From: Bacillota bacterium
GTDB lineage: Bacteria; Bacillota; SHA-98; UBA4971
DNA: 64,000 nt
Assembly (NCBI GenBank): GCA_024653485.1
Contig: JANLFY010000012.1
Location: 1 to 64,000, forward strand
Direction of reading: 5' to 3'
Both the position numbers and the translations under genes were made by a program. The notes under the pieces were generated by a model that was not told where the DNA came from, made no database searches, and was given only the letters and a program-made list of their open reading frames with translations. Of the stretch, positions 25,746 to 34,148 are shown piece by piece. The first letter of the stretch is position 1. Each line of letters opens with the position of its first letter.

Positions 25746-26309
25746 GTGAAGGCCACGGGCATTGTAAGACGCATTGACGATCTCGGAAGGGTGGTCATAC
25801 CCAAAGAGATCAGAAGAACGCTACGGATTCGCGAAGGCGACCCGCTCGAGATCTTCGTTGACCGTGAGGGTGAGGTCATCCTCAAGAAGTACTCGCCCAT
25901 CGGAGAACTCGGCGATTTCGCCAAGGAGTACGCGGATTCGTTGTATGAGTCCACGGGACACATAGCGTGCATCGCAGATCGTGATGCCATCATAGCGGTG
26001 GCCGGTGGGCCGAAGAAGCAGTTCATGGACAAGCGAGTGTCCCCGGCAGTCGAGAAGGCCATGGAGACCCGCAGAGCCATCGTGATCAACGAGCCCGGAA
26101 AGCACGAGTACTGCGAGACTTGCCCCGTTGTTGAAGATGCCAGAGACTGCAAGTTTTCCAGCGAGGTGATAGCGCCGATCATAGCGGAGGGCGATCCCAT
26201 AGGGGCTGTGATACTGTCGTCGATGGATCCCAACGTCAAGATGGGAGACTTGGAACTGAAGCTGGCCGAGACGGCCGCAGGGTTCCTGGCGAAGCAGATG
26301 GAACAGTGA
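25746..26309 (+). CDS. spoVT: Stage V sporulation protein T, transcription regulator
   Basis: Forespore regulator that tunes sigma-G genes. The 187-residue protein has an N-terminal AbrB/SpoVT swapped-hairpin DNA-binding domain (GIVRRIDDLGRVVIPKEIRR, then a DPLEIF turn) and a C-terminal GAF-like domain (55-187) with paired Cys in HEYCETCPV. Length and layout equal the Bacillus protein (178 residues). GTG 25746 has GGAGGG 7 bases upstream. Its location between mfd and a spoVB-like flippase gene is the common Bacillota order and is the clearest sign of a spore former here. Confidence 0.95.
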   Translation: MKATGIVRRIDDLGRVVIPKEIRRTLRIREGDPLEIFVDREGEVILKKYSPIGELGDFAKEYADSLYESTGHIACIADRDAIIAVAGGPKKQFMDKRVSPAVEKAMETRRAIVINEPGKHEYCETCPVVEDARDCKFSSEVIAPIIAEGDPIGAVILSSMDPNVKMGDLELKLAETAAGFLAKQMEQ

Positions 26310-26482
26310 GAAGTTGACTAGCGGGTCTACTGGGTAGCAGAATGGCGATAATTGGCGGCGGTTGTGGCGGAAGGGACGCCATCTCCGTGCAGGTGGATGT
26401 GGTGGCGGGCGGCGTGGAGAGCGCCTGAGGGCCGCTTACGGGGGTGACGCGACGCAAGCCAGCGAATGCCGTGCCGATAGCA

Positions 26483-26515
26483 GCAGGCAGTGAGCCGAGA
26501 AGGCTCGCTGCCTGC
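26483..26515 (+). other. 14-bp stem-loop in the spoVT to spoVB-like spacer
   Basis: GCAGGCAGTGAGCC (26483-26496) pairs with GGCTCGCTGCCTGC (26502-26515), one G-U pair, loop GAGAA. No T-run follows. The 439-base spacer 26310-26748 holds this hairpin and a promoter, and no gene I can support. Confidence 0.6.
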
Positions 26516-26559
26516 TCGTGCGAGGAGGATGCCGCGCGAAACGGCGAGACGGGCGCATG

Positions 26560-26588
26560 TTGCCTGCAGGTCGGCCCTGTAGTACAAT
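26560..26588 (+). promoter_or_regulatory. Sigma-A-like promoter for the spoVB-like gene
   Basis: TTGCCT (26560-26565), 17 bases, TACAAT (26583-26588). Good spacing, moderate boxes. Confidence 0.55.
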
Positions 26589-26748
26589 TGGCTCGTGCAT
26601 CTTCCGTCCAGCGGCCTCCGGACGTCGGCTCTGCTACCGGACCGTCCGCGGTGCCTGAAGGGGCTGACGAGAATCCAGTCGGGCCGCGCCACGGGAAGGG
26701 GCCGGAATACGGGACCCCGCAAGGCGGGGACGTGAAAGGCGTGAGTAG

Positions 26749-28428
26749 ATGACGGGGAGGTCTCTCGTGAGGGGAGCGGCGATCCTCGCTGCGGCGGGCC
26801 TGGTCAACAGGTTCCTCGGCGCGGTCTCCCGGATCGCCCTGCCCACGCTCATTGGGGACGAGGGCGTCGGCCTGTACCAAATGGCTTATCCGGTCTATGG
26901 GGTATTTTTGGTGGTCTCGACAGCAGGCGTCCCGGTAGCGGTCTCCAAACTCGTTGCGGAGCAAACGGCGCGAAACAATCCTACGGGAGCCTTGAGGATC
27001 CTCAGAGTCGCGACGGGCATTCTGCTCTTGACGGGCACGTTCTTCTCAGTCGCCCTCGCTCTCGGAGCGGGTCCTATTGCCAGGTACGTGGCCCGCGACG
27101 CGCGGGCAGCTCTTGCCATAATGGCGGTTTCTCCCGCGGTGCTCATACTGTCTGTGACGTCCGCGTTCAGAGGGTATTTCCAGGGGCTACAGAACATGGG
27201 GCCCAGCGCGGTTTCACAGGTGACCGAGCAGCTCGTGCGTGTATCGACGATGGTCGCCCTTGCGTGCGTCCTCTTGCCGGCTGGTGTGGAGTTCTCGGCG
27301 GCCGGGGCGAACCTGGGTGCTGTGATTGGGGGCGCGGCGGGGTTCGTGGTGCTGCTCGTGACCTACTTCAGAACTCAGCACGTTCCCGGGTCCTGGCGCG
27401 TAACGTGGCCGCGGCTCGGCACGATGCTTGCTGAGCTTCGCACGGCGAGTTCGAGAGCCAGAGGCAATGACAAGGGTCCGCAGGGAGCCGAGGCGGACTA
27501 CACCGAGTCAACACTGGCTGTCACGAGACGCATCTTCTCTCTTTCGCTGCCAGTAGTGTTAGCGGCAGCGATAATGCCCCTCATGCAGGTTCTCGACATA
27601 GCCATCGTGCCAATGCGCCTCGCTGACGCCGGGTTCACGCCGGAAGACACCACGAGACTCTTCGGGCGGCTCACCGGGATGGCCCAACCGCTCATGTACT
27701 TCCCCACCTTGGTTACGGCTGCGGTGGCGGCGAGCGCCGTGCCGGCGATCTCAGAGGCTCTCGCTCGACGTGACAGGGGCACTCTATCTGGAAGAGCCGA
27801 GGAAGCCATCAGGCTTGGGTTCCTGTTCGCGCTACCATCGGCCGTCGGGCTGTTCATATTCGCCAGGGAGTTCTCGCTCATGCTGAGATGGCCGGCAGAG
27901 GTGGAAGTGCCTCTGCGCGCGCTTGCCTTCGGCACTGTATTCCTCGCGCTGCAACAGATCACCTCGGGCATCCTTCAAGGCCTTGGAGAGGTTACCGTGC
28001 CGGTGCGTAACCTTGCGAAAGGGGCCGTGGCCAAGCTGGTGGTGAGCTTCGCGCTCACAGGCATGCCCGCGTACGGCATCAGGGGCGCGGCTCTTGGCAC
28101 CGTGGCAGCGTTTGCCGTCGCAGGTCTTCTCAATGTGGCGGCGCTCGTGCGGATGCTCGGTTTGAGCGTTGATGTCATGAACACCGTGGTGAAACCCGCG
28201 GTGGGCGTCATAGCCATGGCTGTGTCGGCGCGCGCCGCGTATGGGGGATTCTACAGCGCGACGGGGAGCAACGTCCTTGGATCATTGGTCGCAATAGGCG
28301 TGGCTGTTGTAGTGTACGGGCTGGCGCTTCTTGCCACCGGAGTAGTCGGGCGGCACGAGATCGAGGTGTTTCCCGGCGGCAGACACATCGCGCAAGTCCT
28401 GCGAAAGCTAAAGCTGCTCCGTCGTTAG
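26749..28428 (+). CDS. SpoVB/MurJ-family polysaccharide flippase
   Basis: MOP-superfamily integral membrane protein of 559 residues with about 14 segments, from LVRGAAILAAAGLVNRFLGA at the N-terminus. SpoVB is needed for spore cortex synthesis and is related to the lipid II flippase MurJ and to YabM. The gene order spoVT-this-mazG matches Bacillus yabM, so a YabM or SpoVB role is plausible. A polar low-complexity loop (about residues 230-255) sits before the central segments. ATG 26749 has only a weak AAAGG SD. Substrate is probably a lipid-linked glycan, by family. Confidence 0.85.
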   Translation: MTGRSLVRGAAILAAAGLVNRFLGAVSRIALPTLIGDEGVGLYQMAYPVYGVFLVVSTAGVPVAVSKLVAEQTARNNPTGALRILRVATGILLLTGTFFSVALALGAGPIARYVARDARAALAIMAVSPAVLILSVTSAFRGYFQGLQNMGPSAVSQVTEQLVRVSTMVALACVLLPAGVEFSAAGANLGAVIGGAAGFVVLLVTYFRTQHVPGSWRVTWPRLGTMLAELRTASSRARGNDKGPQGAEADYTESTLAVTRRIFSLSLPVVLAAAIMPLMQVLDIAIVPMRLADAGFTPEDTTRLFGRLTGMAQPLMYFPTLVTAAVAASAVPAISEALARRDRGTLSGRAEEAIRLGFLFALPSAVGLFIFAREFSLMLRWPAEVEVPLRALAFGTVFLALQQITSGILQGLGEVTVPVRNLAKGAVAKLVVSFALTGMPAYGIRGAALGTVAAFAVAGLLNVAALVRMLGLSVDVMNTVVKPAVGVIAMAVSARAAYGGFYSATGSNVLGSLVAIGVAVVVYGLALLATGVVGRHEIEVFPGGRHIAQVLRKLKLLRR

Positions 28429-28586
28429 CCACGAAGCGGGCTGCAGCGCCTCGTTTGCCCAGGTGGGACGCCGTGCAGAATGCCACCCGCGAAGATGCCC
28501 GCGATGACGGCGGCGGGGTCGGCCAGGGCGACGAGGGCGACACGGCGAACGGGGTCTGCAGCGGAGTCCTTGGGAAGGTGCAGGGC

Positions 28587-29477
28587 ATGTCGATGAAGCA
28601 GACAGGAGAAGAACGGACCGAGAAAGGACAGACAGGGCAAGAGCGGAACAGGGGTTCGTCGGACGCGGCGCACGACGAGTATTCCTTGGCCCCGCTGGTC
28701 GCGATCATGCGAAGGCTCCGGGGCGAGGGTGGATGTCCCTGGGATCGCAAGCAGACCCACGAATCCCTCAGGAGCTACGTGGTCGAAGAGGCCTACGAGG
28801 TCGTCCAGGCCATCGACGATCGCGACGACGACGAGCTTTGCGAGGAGCTCGGGGACCTGCTCCTTCAAGTGGCGTTTCATTCTCAAATAGCGAGCGAGTC
28901 CGGGCGGTTTGACGTAGCCGACGTCATACGAGGCGTTGTGGAGAAGCTCATCCGACGCCACCCGCACGTATTCGGGGACGTGGAAGCGAAGGACAGCAAG
29001 ACCGTCCTTCGCAACTGGGAGAGGATAAAACAGAGGGAGAGAAAAGACGAGAGCGGCGAGGGATCGATCCTCGACAACATTGCCGGAGCCATGCCCGCCC
29101 TAATGAGGGCACTCAAGGTCCAATCGAAGGCGTCAAGGGTCGGCTTCGACTGGCCGGACGTGAGCGGGGCACTCGCGAAGGTCCGTGAGGAAATGGACGA
29201 GCTGGAAGAGGCACGGCGGACCGATGATAGAGCAAGGGTGGCCGAAGAGGTTGGCGACGTGCTCTTCGCCCTGGTGAACGTCGCGAGATTCCTGAAAGTG
29301 GACCCGGAGATAGCGCTGGGCCGCACGGTGGACAAGTTCATCTCCCGGTTCAAGCACATCGAGATGCGGGCGTGCGAGGCAAAACGCCGAGTGGAAGACA
29401 TGACTCTAGACGAGATGGATTCACTGTGGGAGGAGGCAAAGACCAAGGCTCCATCCGGCGCGGACGCGAAGGGGTAG
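28587..29477 (+). CDS. mazG: Nucleoside triphosphate pyrophosphohydrolase MazG
   Basis: Hydrolyses NTPs and dNTPs to monophosphates. The 296-residue protein holds two MazG helical domains: the first begins with GEGGCPWDRKQTHESL and EEAYEV with EELGDLLLQ, the second has EEMDELEEA and EEVGDVLFALVN. These are the paired metal-binding EExxE/ExxD patterns. ATG 28587 has GGAAGGTG 8 bases upstream; an upstream frame extends 44 codons with no SD. The first 30 residues are a polar Glu/Gln/Arg-rich extension. A strong terminator follows, cutting mazG off from yabP. Confidence 0.93.
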   Translation: MSMKQTGEERTEKGQTGQERNRGSSDAAHDEYSLAPLVAIMRRLRGEGGCPWDRKQTHESLRSYVVEEAYEVVQAIDDRDDDELCEELGDLLLQVAFHSQIASESGRFDVADVIRGVVEKLIRRHPHVFGDVEAKDSKTVLRNWERIKQRERKDESGEGSILDNIAGAMPALMRALKVQSKASRVGFDWPDVSGALAKVREEMDELEEARRTDDRARVAEEVGDVLFALVNVARFLKVDPEIALGRTVDKFISRFKHIEMRACEAKRRVEDMTLDEMDSLWEEAKTKAPSGADAKG

Positions 29478-29570
29478 GTGGCTTGGGCGGTACGAGGATC
29501 TGATGTGCCGTGCCTCGCGCGTTCTGATCGGGGAAAGAACTGGGGCCTCCAGTTCGAGGAATGGACGCCA

Positions 29571-29603
29571 GACCTGCCTGCGCATTCAGGTGGGTCTTTT
29601 TTT
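29571..29603 (+). terminator. Rho-independent terminator after mazG
   Basis: GACCTGCCTG (29571-29580) pairs with CAGGTGGGTC (29587-29596), two G-U pairs, 6-base loop, then seven T's (29597-29603). The cleanest intrinsic terminator in this part. The rest of the 29478-29766 spacer holds no gene I can support. Confidence 0.88.
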
Positions 29604-29766
29604 ATGGGGACTGGCATAACCATTCATCAAGGGAACCGGGCAGCGAAGGGCGCGACGGGTACCGTGGATGGGAATAGCTGCCCAGGTGTGGGCCTCGTGG
29701 GTGAGCGGCAATCGATGTTGGACCTACGTGTGGCGGCGGCATCCGAAACGTTGGGGGGGAACGTGG

Positions 29767-30060
29767 ATGGTTGACGAGAAGAGGCGGATAACAACTGCGC
29801 CGTCACAGCACAAGGTGGTCGTCACCGAGCGTGAGACCATCACGGTGGACGGCGTCAGCAATGTGGAGAGCTTCGATGACCAGGAGGTCGTCCTTGAAAC
29901 CACAGCAGGAATGCTCATGCTGAGAGGCAGGGAGTTTCACATCAAGCAGCTCAACCTCGACGAAGGAAACCTCACCATCGAGGGCTTCCTGGCAGGTTTG
30001 GAGTACGCCGAGGAAGTGGGGAAGAAGGCTAGGAGCTTCCTGGGGCGGTTGTTGAAGTGA
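29767..30060 (+). CDS. yabP: Spore assembly protein YabP
   Basis: YabP/YqfC-family protein, 97 residues. It is required for sporulation in Bacillus, expressed in the mother cell under sigma-E. The family strands are seen in ITVDGVSNVESFDDQEVVLE and the following TTAGMLMLRGREFHIKQLNL, then a C-terminal helix. The start ATG 29767 follows a G-rich SD. GTG of yabQ overlaps its stop by 4 bases. In Bacillus an RqcP (YabO) gene and often a HU gene lie between mazG and yabP; neither is present here. Confidence 0.9.
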   Translation: MVDEKRRITTAPSQHKVVVTERETITVDGVSNVESFDDQEVVLETTAGMLMLRGREFHIKQLNLDEGNLTIEGFLAGLEYAEEVGKKARSFLGRLLK

Positions 30061-30521
30061 TCGAACCGGTCGGGTCGCAGGCGTTCACACTCCTCGTGAC
30101 CGTGCTGACAGGTGTGATCGTCGGCATGTCTTTCGACCTGTACCGCGTGGCAAGATGCGTGTTCGGGTTGGGTCCGGTCTTGACCGCCGTGGGCGACATC
30201 CTGTTTTCGCTATTCGCCGCAACGGTCGCATTCACATTCCTCCTTGCCACCTGCTGGGGCGAGGTGAGGTTCTTCATGTTCCTCGGCTTTGGGGCGGGTT
30301 TCGCCGGGTACAGGGCTGTACTGGGGCACCGCGTCATAGGGGGCGCGGTGTCGATGGTGGAAGCGTGCCGGAGTCTGAGAAGACAGGCGAGTTTAGGAGT
30401 GCGTGAAGCTTCCTTCAGGTTGCGGCGGACCGCGGCGATGGTGCGGAAGCACGTTGCACGGGGACGCTTGGCGAGTAGAATTGCTCACAGAATGTTGCAC
30501 CACCCGCGAAGGAGGAGCTGA
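30057..30521 (+). CDS. yabQ: Spore cortex biosynthesis protein YabQ
   Basis: Membrane protein of 154 residues, needed for spore cortex formation in Bacillus. It has about four hydrophobic segments in residues 5-105 (for example LLVTVLTGVIVGMSFDLYRV) followed by a basic, Arg-rich cytoplasmic tail (110-154). The GTG start overlaps the yabP stop in a GTGA, so the two are coupled. Family identity rests on position, topology and the FDLYRV-type motif of the first segment. Confidence 0.85.
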   Translation: MIEPVGSQAFTLLVTVLTGVIVGMSFDLYRVARCVFGLGPVLTAVGDILFSLFAATVAFTFLLATCWGEVRFFMFLGFGAGFAGYRAVLGHRVIGGAVSMVEACRSLRRQASLGVREASFRLRRTAAMVRKHVARGRLASRIAHRMLHHPRRRS

Positions 30522-30667
30522 GAGAGACCGCGTGATTCGCACCGCATGATCTGCATCGGGGTCTCAGAAGGGTTTCCCGGGACGGCGTCGAATAGACACC
30601 TCGGGCTGCGAGGGGCGCGCGGCAAGGATGAGATGAGTGTCAAGTCATCGAACCGCGGGAAGCGAGG

Positions 30668-31039
30668 GTGGTCCCCCTGGCCACGAGAGAGAAGACAACC
30701 CAATCGCCGTGGAAGCCCGTCAGGCGGGTGCTAGTCGGGCTATTCGTCTTCGGAGTGGCGTTTCTATACTTGAGAGCGTACTTCGAGCTTGTAAAGGTGA
30801 ATTACCAGATCTCCGTGGTGGAGAAGGAGATCGCGGTCTGGGAGGCCAGGTGCGACGACCTGCGCAAGCAGATAGAGTTTCTCTCCAGCGACGAATACGT
30901 CGAAAAGGTCGCCCGCGAGGAGTTGGGCCTCGTGAAACCTGGAGAGGTGCCGTTCATAGTTGCCGAGCCCGGGAATCCCGACGCTTTCCCTGGTGTGGCG
31001 AAAAGGGCGGGCGCCGATCCCAAGAGTATCCGCGACTGA
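30668..31039 (+). CDS. divIC: Septum formation initiator DivIC/FtsB family
   Basis: Bitopic division protein, 123 residues. A short cytoplasmic N-terminus is followed by one membrane segment (about 17-38, RVLVGLFVFGVAFLYLRAYF), an extracellular coiled coil (40-78) and the family end AREELGLVKPGEVPFIV. DivIC works with DivIB/FtsL to activate septal wall synthesis. GTG 30668 has a modest GGGAAG-type SD. It follows yabQ by 146 bases, the usual Bacillota order. A new promoter lies downstream before the S1 gene. Confidence 0.88.
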   Translation: MVPLATREKTTQSPWKPVRRVLVGLFVFGVAFLYLRAYFELVKVNYQISVVEKEIAVWEARCDDLRKQIEFLSSDEYVEKVAREELGLVKPGEVPFIVAEPGNPDAFPGVAKRAGADPKSIRD

Positions 31040-31113
31040 ACGGCGGGGGAAGTGCGTGACGCGCGACCCTCCGCGCAGCACAGCGGATGCCGCAGCCGTT
31101 GGCTTGCTTTGGA

Positions 31114-31143
31114 TTGACACACGGCGGGCTTACAGAGTATAAT
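31114..31143 (+). promoter_or_regulatory. Sigma-A promoter of the S1 gene
   Basis: TTGACA (31114-31119), 18 bases, TATAAT (31138-31143). Both boxes perfect, spacing one over the optimum. Confidence 0.85.
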
Positions 31144-31205
31144 GGACTAAAATTTGGGTTGCGTATCGCGTTGACCAGGAGAACATGAGGGGGAGTTCAC
31201 CAAGT

Positions 31206-31613
31206 ATGCCGTCGCTCGAGGTAGGCAGCATCGTCGAGGGCCGCGTGACAGGCATCACGCACTTCGGGGCCTTCGTCGAACTGGCCGGGGGCCAGACCGG
31301 ACTGGTTCACATTTCCGAAGTCGCTGACACGTACGTACGAGACATAAAGGACTATTTGAAAGAGAACGATATCGTCAGGGTGAAGGTTCTCGCCGTCGAA
31401 AACGGCAGGATCGGGCTGTCCATCAAGCAGGCCGATCCGAATTACCAGCCCGGCCGGGGTAGGAGGATGGGTGCGGCCGCACGGCAGTCCTTCGAGGAGA
31501 AACTCTCGAAATTCCTCAAGGACAGCGACGAAAGGCTGTCAGACCTCAAGAGGAGCCAAGAGTCGAAACGAGGCGGGCGTGGAACTCGTTACTCCCGTAT
31601 CGGGGGCGTTTGA
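31206..31613 (+). CDS. S1-domain RNA-binding protein (YabR-like)
   Basis: A 135-residue protein with one S1/OB domain at residues 2-72: VGSIVEGRVTGITHFGAFVE, then GLVHISEVAD and RVKVLAVENGRIGLSIKQA. A basic, disordered C-terminal tail (80-135) follows. The related YabR/general stress protein 13 binds RNA or ribosomes. ATG 31206 gives the family start PSLEVGSIVEG; ATG 31185 upstream is 3 bases from its SD and less likely. It has its own consensus promoter and a terminator about 110 bases downstream, so it is probably monocistronic. Confidence 0.88.
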   Translation: MPSLEVGSIVEGRVTGITHFGAFVELAGGQTGLVHISEVADTYVRDIKDYLKENDIVRVKVLAVENGRIGLSIKQADPNYQPGRGRRMGAAARQSFEEKLSKFLKDSDERLSDLKRSQESKRGGRGTRYSRIGGV

Positions 31614-31721
31614 GTCATGCCTCGCCGGATTGCGGCGCTCGCGTGACTGTATCGCGGTGATGTCACGGCGCCGCTCGTAAGGCGCGTGCGCAGATCACAA
31701 CAGGACAAGCGAACGAAAGAA

Positions 31722-31751
31722 GGCCGGTGCGCTGGTGCGACCGGCCCTTTT
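31722..31751 (+). terminator. Terminator between the S1 gene and DUF501
   Basis: GGCCGGT (31722-31728) pairs with ACCGGCC (31740-31746), 11-base loop, then CTTTT. It falls inside the longest open frame of the next gene, which supports a downstream start for that gene. Confidence 0.75.
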
Positions 31752-31775
31752 GACGCGATGGGATGGGGAATCCCC

Positions 31776-32342
31776 ATGACCGATGAGGAGCTCGTGGAAA
31801 GGCAGATGGGCAGGAAACCGAGGGGCTTCGTGAGGGTGGCTACGCGATGCCCGCTTGGTCTACCCGAGACAATCGTCACGAAACCCGTCATGCTCAAGGG
31901 AGACGCAACGGACCGGAGGGAACGCGTGGAGCCCTTTCCCACGGTCTTCTGGCTCACGTGTCCCGGCGCCGTGCGCGCCGTGTCCGAGCTCGAGGCTCGG
32001 GGCTGGGTCAGGAGGCTGCAAGAGAGACTCGCGCGCGACCCGATGGCCTTTGAGGCTCACCTGGATGCCGCAAGGTCGTACGCAGACTACCGCGTGTCGC
32101 TGTTGTCTCCCGGGGAAGCTTCGCACCTGGCCAAGGAGCATCCGCGGCAGTACAAAGTCATAGCGTGCTCGGGCGTCGGGGGCGTGCTCGGCAGGTCGGG
32201 TGACGCCGGCGTCAAGTGCCTCCACGCCCACTACGCCGACTATCTGGCTCGAGGCGTGAATCCTATCGGCAAGTGGGTTCGTGAGCTGTTGACAGGGACC
32301 GCCCGTAGCTCATCCGCGTCTGCCTTTCCAGCGCCCGAGTGA
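31776..32342 (+). CDS. DUF501 family protein
   Basis: A 188-residue soluble protein of unknown function found in many Bacillota and Actinobacteria, often near divIC, eno and ppx. Family features are the N-terminal LVERQMGRKPRGFVRVATRC, PFPTVFWLTCP and the C-terminal Cys/His pattern VKCLHAHYADYLARG followed by NPIG. The Cys and His residues hint at a metal site. ATG 31776 is preferred because the frame upstream runs through a terminator; ATG 31758 is possible. The last 80 bases overlap the convergent transporter gene, and the final 20 residues look unlike the family. Confidence 0.82.
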   Translation: MTDEELVERQMGRKPRGFVRVATRCPLGLPETIVTKPVMLKGDATDRRERVEPFPTVFWLTCPGAVRAVSELEARGWVRRLQERLARDPMAFEAHLDAARSYADYRVSLLSPGEASHLAKEHPRQYKVIACSGVGGVLGRSGDAGVKCLHAHYADYLARGVNPIGKWVRELLTGTARSSSASAFPAPE

Positions 32343-33576
32343 GCGCTGCGGCCACCACCAGCACAGCAAGGACCAAGGTAAGAGCTATGCGGATGCCGAG
32401 AGCGTCTGCCATGACCCCTACACCCGCCGCTCCGAGGGACCCGGCCCCCCAAGCGACGCCCATCATGAAGGCGGAGACCGTGCCCGCCCTTGCTGGGGCG
32501 AGATCCTGGGCGATCATGGTTATGACCGGCATAGGGGCGTAGAGCATGATCCCACCCGCGGCGAGGAGCGCGTAGGAGACGGGCCCTTTCACGTGCAGAA
32601 ATCCCAGAAGGAGGGGCAAGGACGCCAGCCAGGCCACGGTCATGAGCCTGAACGACCCCACCCTATCGGCGACTGGCCCGGCAATCATGATCCCTGCCGT
32701 CCCGGCGAACATGAACATCGAAGCCACGGACCCGTACGCCACGAGAGGAAGGCCCATCTCCTTGAGGTAGATGGGCAGGAACGTCGTGAAGCTCGTTGAG
32801 ACCGACAGGCGCAGCGTAGCGATCACCCAAAGCATCGCGAGGGCGCGAGCGGGCACCGACCGGTCCCGGTCGGCTAGTTGGACTGCCGCGTCTTCCCCCC
32901 GGCTTGCATCGTCGCCGACAGTACCGTTGCTGTGATGAAAACTCGGAGTCTCCACCCCTACCCGACCGGGATCCCCACGATCCCCGCGTCGCGATCGAGG
33001 CCCTGAGGTTCTCGTCCGGGGGCGTCTCGCCGGGGCCTTCGGAGCGAACCGATAGATGAACAGCGAGACGAGCACGCCCGGAAGCGCCGTGACATACGTG
33101 TGGCCAATCCCGAGAGTGCTCACAACGGAAAGCAGGACGAGGGGCCCCAGAGCGTATCCGAGCTCTCCCGCGGTCGTGAAGGCCGACAGCATGAACCCCT
33201 TGCGGGTCTGGTCGATGGAACCGGCCATGGCCGCACCCTGTGGGTGAAACATGCCGGATCCTATTCCCCCAAGGATGAGCAAGACCACGAGCAGCGCTTC
33301 ACTGCCAGCGAGCCCGATCGCGCACATGGCTGTCGCTGTGATCAAAGGTCCCAACACAATGAAGGCCCTGCTGCCGGACGTGTCAGCGAGGTGGCCGACC
33401 AGCGGCTGCACCAGAGAGGACGTGGTGGCGTACGCCGCGGAAAGCAATCCCGCCATCGCCAGCGACATTTCGAACCTCGCCACGAGCATCGGAAGGAGCG
33501 GTGTGAGGAACGCAGCATAAAGGTCGTTCGTGAAGTGGCCACATGTCACTGCAGCGAGTTCGAGACGTTTGCGCAT
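32263..33576 (-). CDS. MFS transporter, fosmidomycin-resistance (Fsr)-like
   Basis: Major facilitator protein of 437 residues with twelve predicted segments. The N-terminus (AAVTCGHFTNDLYAAFLTPL) and the segment-5 region GMFHPQGAAMAGS resemble the Fsr/YfnC group of drug exporters. A cytoplasmic loop between halves (about 205-265) is unusually long and rich in Arg/Asp/Gly. Start ATG 33576 lacks a strong SD. It converges with the DUF501 gene, overlapping its 3' end by 80 bases. Substrate unknown; true fosmidomycin export is not implied. Confidence 0.85.
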   Translation of the reverse strand: MRKRLELAAVTCGHFTNDLYAAFLTPLLPMLVARFEMSLAMAGLLSAAYATTSSLVQPLVGHLADTSGSRAFIVLGPLITATAMCAIGLAGSEALLVVLLILGGIGSGMFHPQGAAMAGSIDQTRKGFMLSAFTTAGELGYALGPLVLLSVVSTLGIGHTYVTALPGVLVSLFIYRFAPKAPARRPRTRTSGPRSRRGDRGDPGRVGVETPSFHHSNGTVGDDASRGEDAAVQLADRDRSVPARALAMLWVIATLRLSVSTSFTTFLPIYLKEMGLPLVAYGSVASMFMFAGTAGIMIAGPVADRVGSFRLMTVAWLASLPLLLGFLHVKGPVSYALLAAGGIMLYAPMPVITMIAQDLAPARAGTVSAFMMGVAWGAGSLGAAGVGVMADALGIRIALTLVLAVLVVAAALTRALERQTRMSYGRSLSTAHEPTCR

Positions 33577-33684
33577 GAATCATCATATTCGACCTCGCGG
33601 AAGGATATCCTTGCAAGCACGTAGAAGAAGCGGAAGAAAAGTTGCAGGTTGAGGACTGACTCACTCAAGGAGATGTGACCGGGC

Positions 33685-33972
33685 ATGGATTGGAAGCTCT
33701 TCGCGCTGACCTTTACGACCCTGTTCCTCGCTGAGATGGGCGACAAGACGCAACTTGCGGTGTTCACGCTCGTGGCGCAGCACCGTCTGGTCGTCCCGGT
33801 TTTCCTCGGGGCCTCGCTCGCGCTGTCAAGCGTGAGCCTCATCGGCGCGCTCTTTGGGGGCGTAGTCTCGAGGTTCCTTCCAGCCGAATACCTGCAAATC
33901 GCTGCAGGTGTTCTCTTCATCGGGATGGGGGTGTTCATCCTGGTCCAGGCTGTTGCGAGGCTGGCGGGCTGA
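33685..33972 (+). CDS. Half-size Gdt1/TMEM165 (UPF0016) membrane protein
   Basis: A 95-residue protein with three membrane segments and a single ExGDKT motif ([13 protein letters not shown], residues 16-28). Full-length Gdt1 proteins (manganese/calcium transport) have two such repeats and about 200 residues. One-repeat versions occur in bacteria and are thought to act as homo- or heterodimers. Here no second copy is adjacent. AAGGAG lies about 10 bases before ATG 33685. Manganese export is a likely role by family. Confidence 0.85.
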   Translation: MDWKLFALTFTTLFLAEMGDKTQLAVFTLVAQHRLVVPVFLGASLALSSVSLIGALFGGVVSRFLPAEYLQIAAGVLFIGMGVFILVQAVARLAG

Positions 33973-34148
33973 TGCCCGTGCGGAGGAGCTCTCATGCGTT
34001 CGCTGAACGGTGTCTGCACCTTCTTGGAACAGGCAGTGAACTGGCCTCAAACGGGTGTGGACCGGCTGAGAACCGAATGGGAGATGAAGCGGGAACAGGC
34101 TGGCAAGTGGCGGAGGAGAGGCCGGAGGCCGAGGGGGAGAAGGACGAA

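Noticed and set aside
26444-26752. Plus-strand frame in the spoVT to spoVB-like spacer
   Set aside because: It runs through a 14-bp hairpin and a candidate promoter and has no recognisable protein features.
31686-31775. Extended N-terminus of the DUF501 gene from GTG 31686
   Set aside because: The stretch contains a hairpin plus T-run terminator and lacks family similarity, so a later ATG was chosen.
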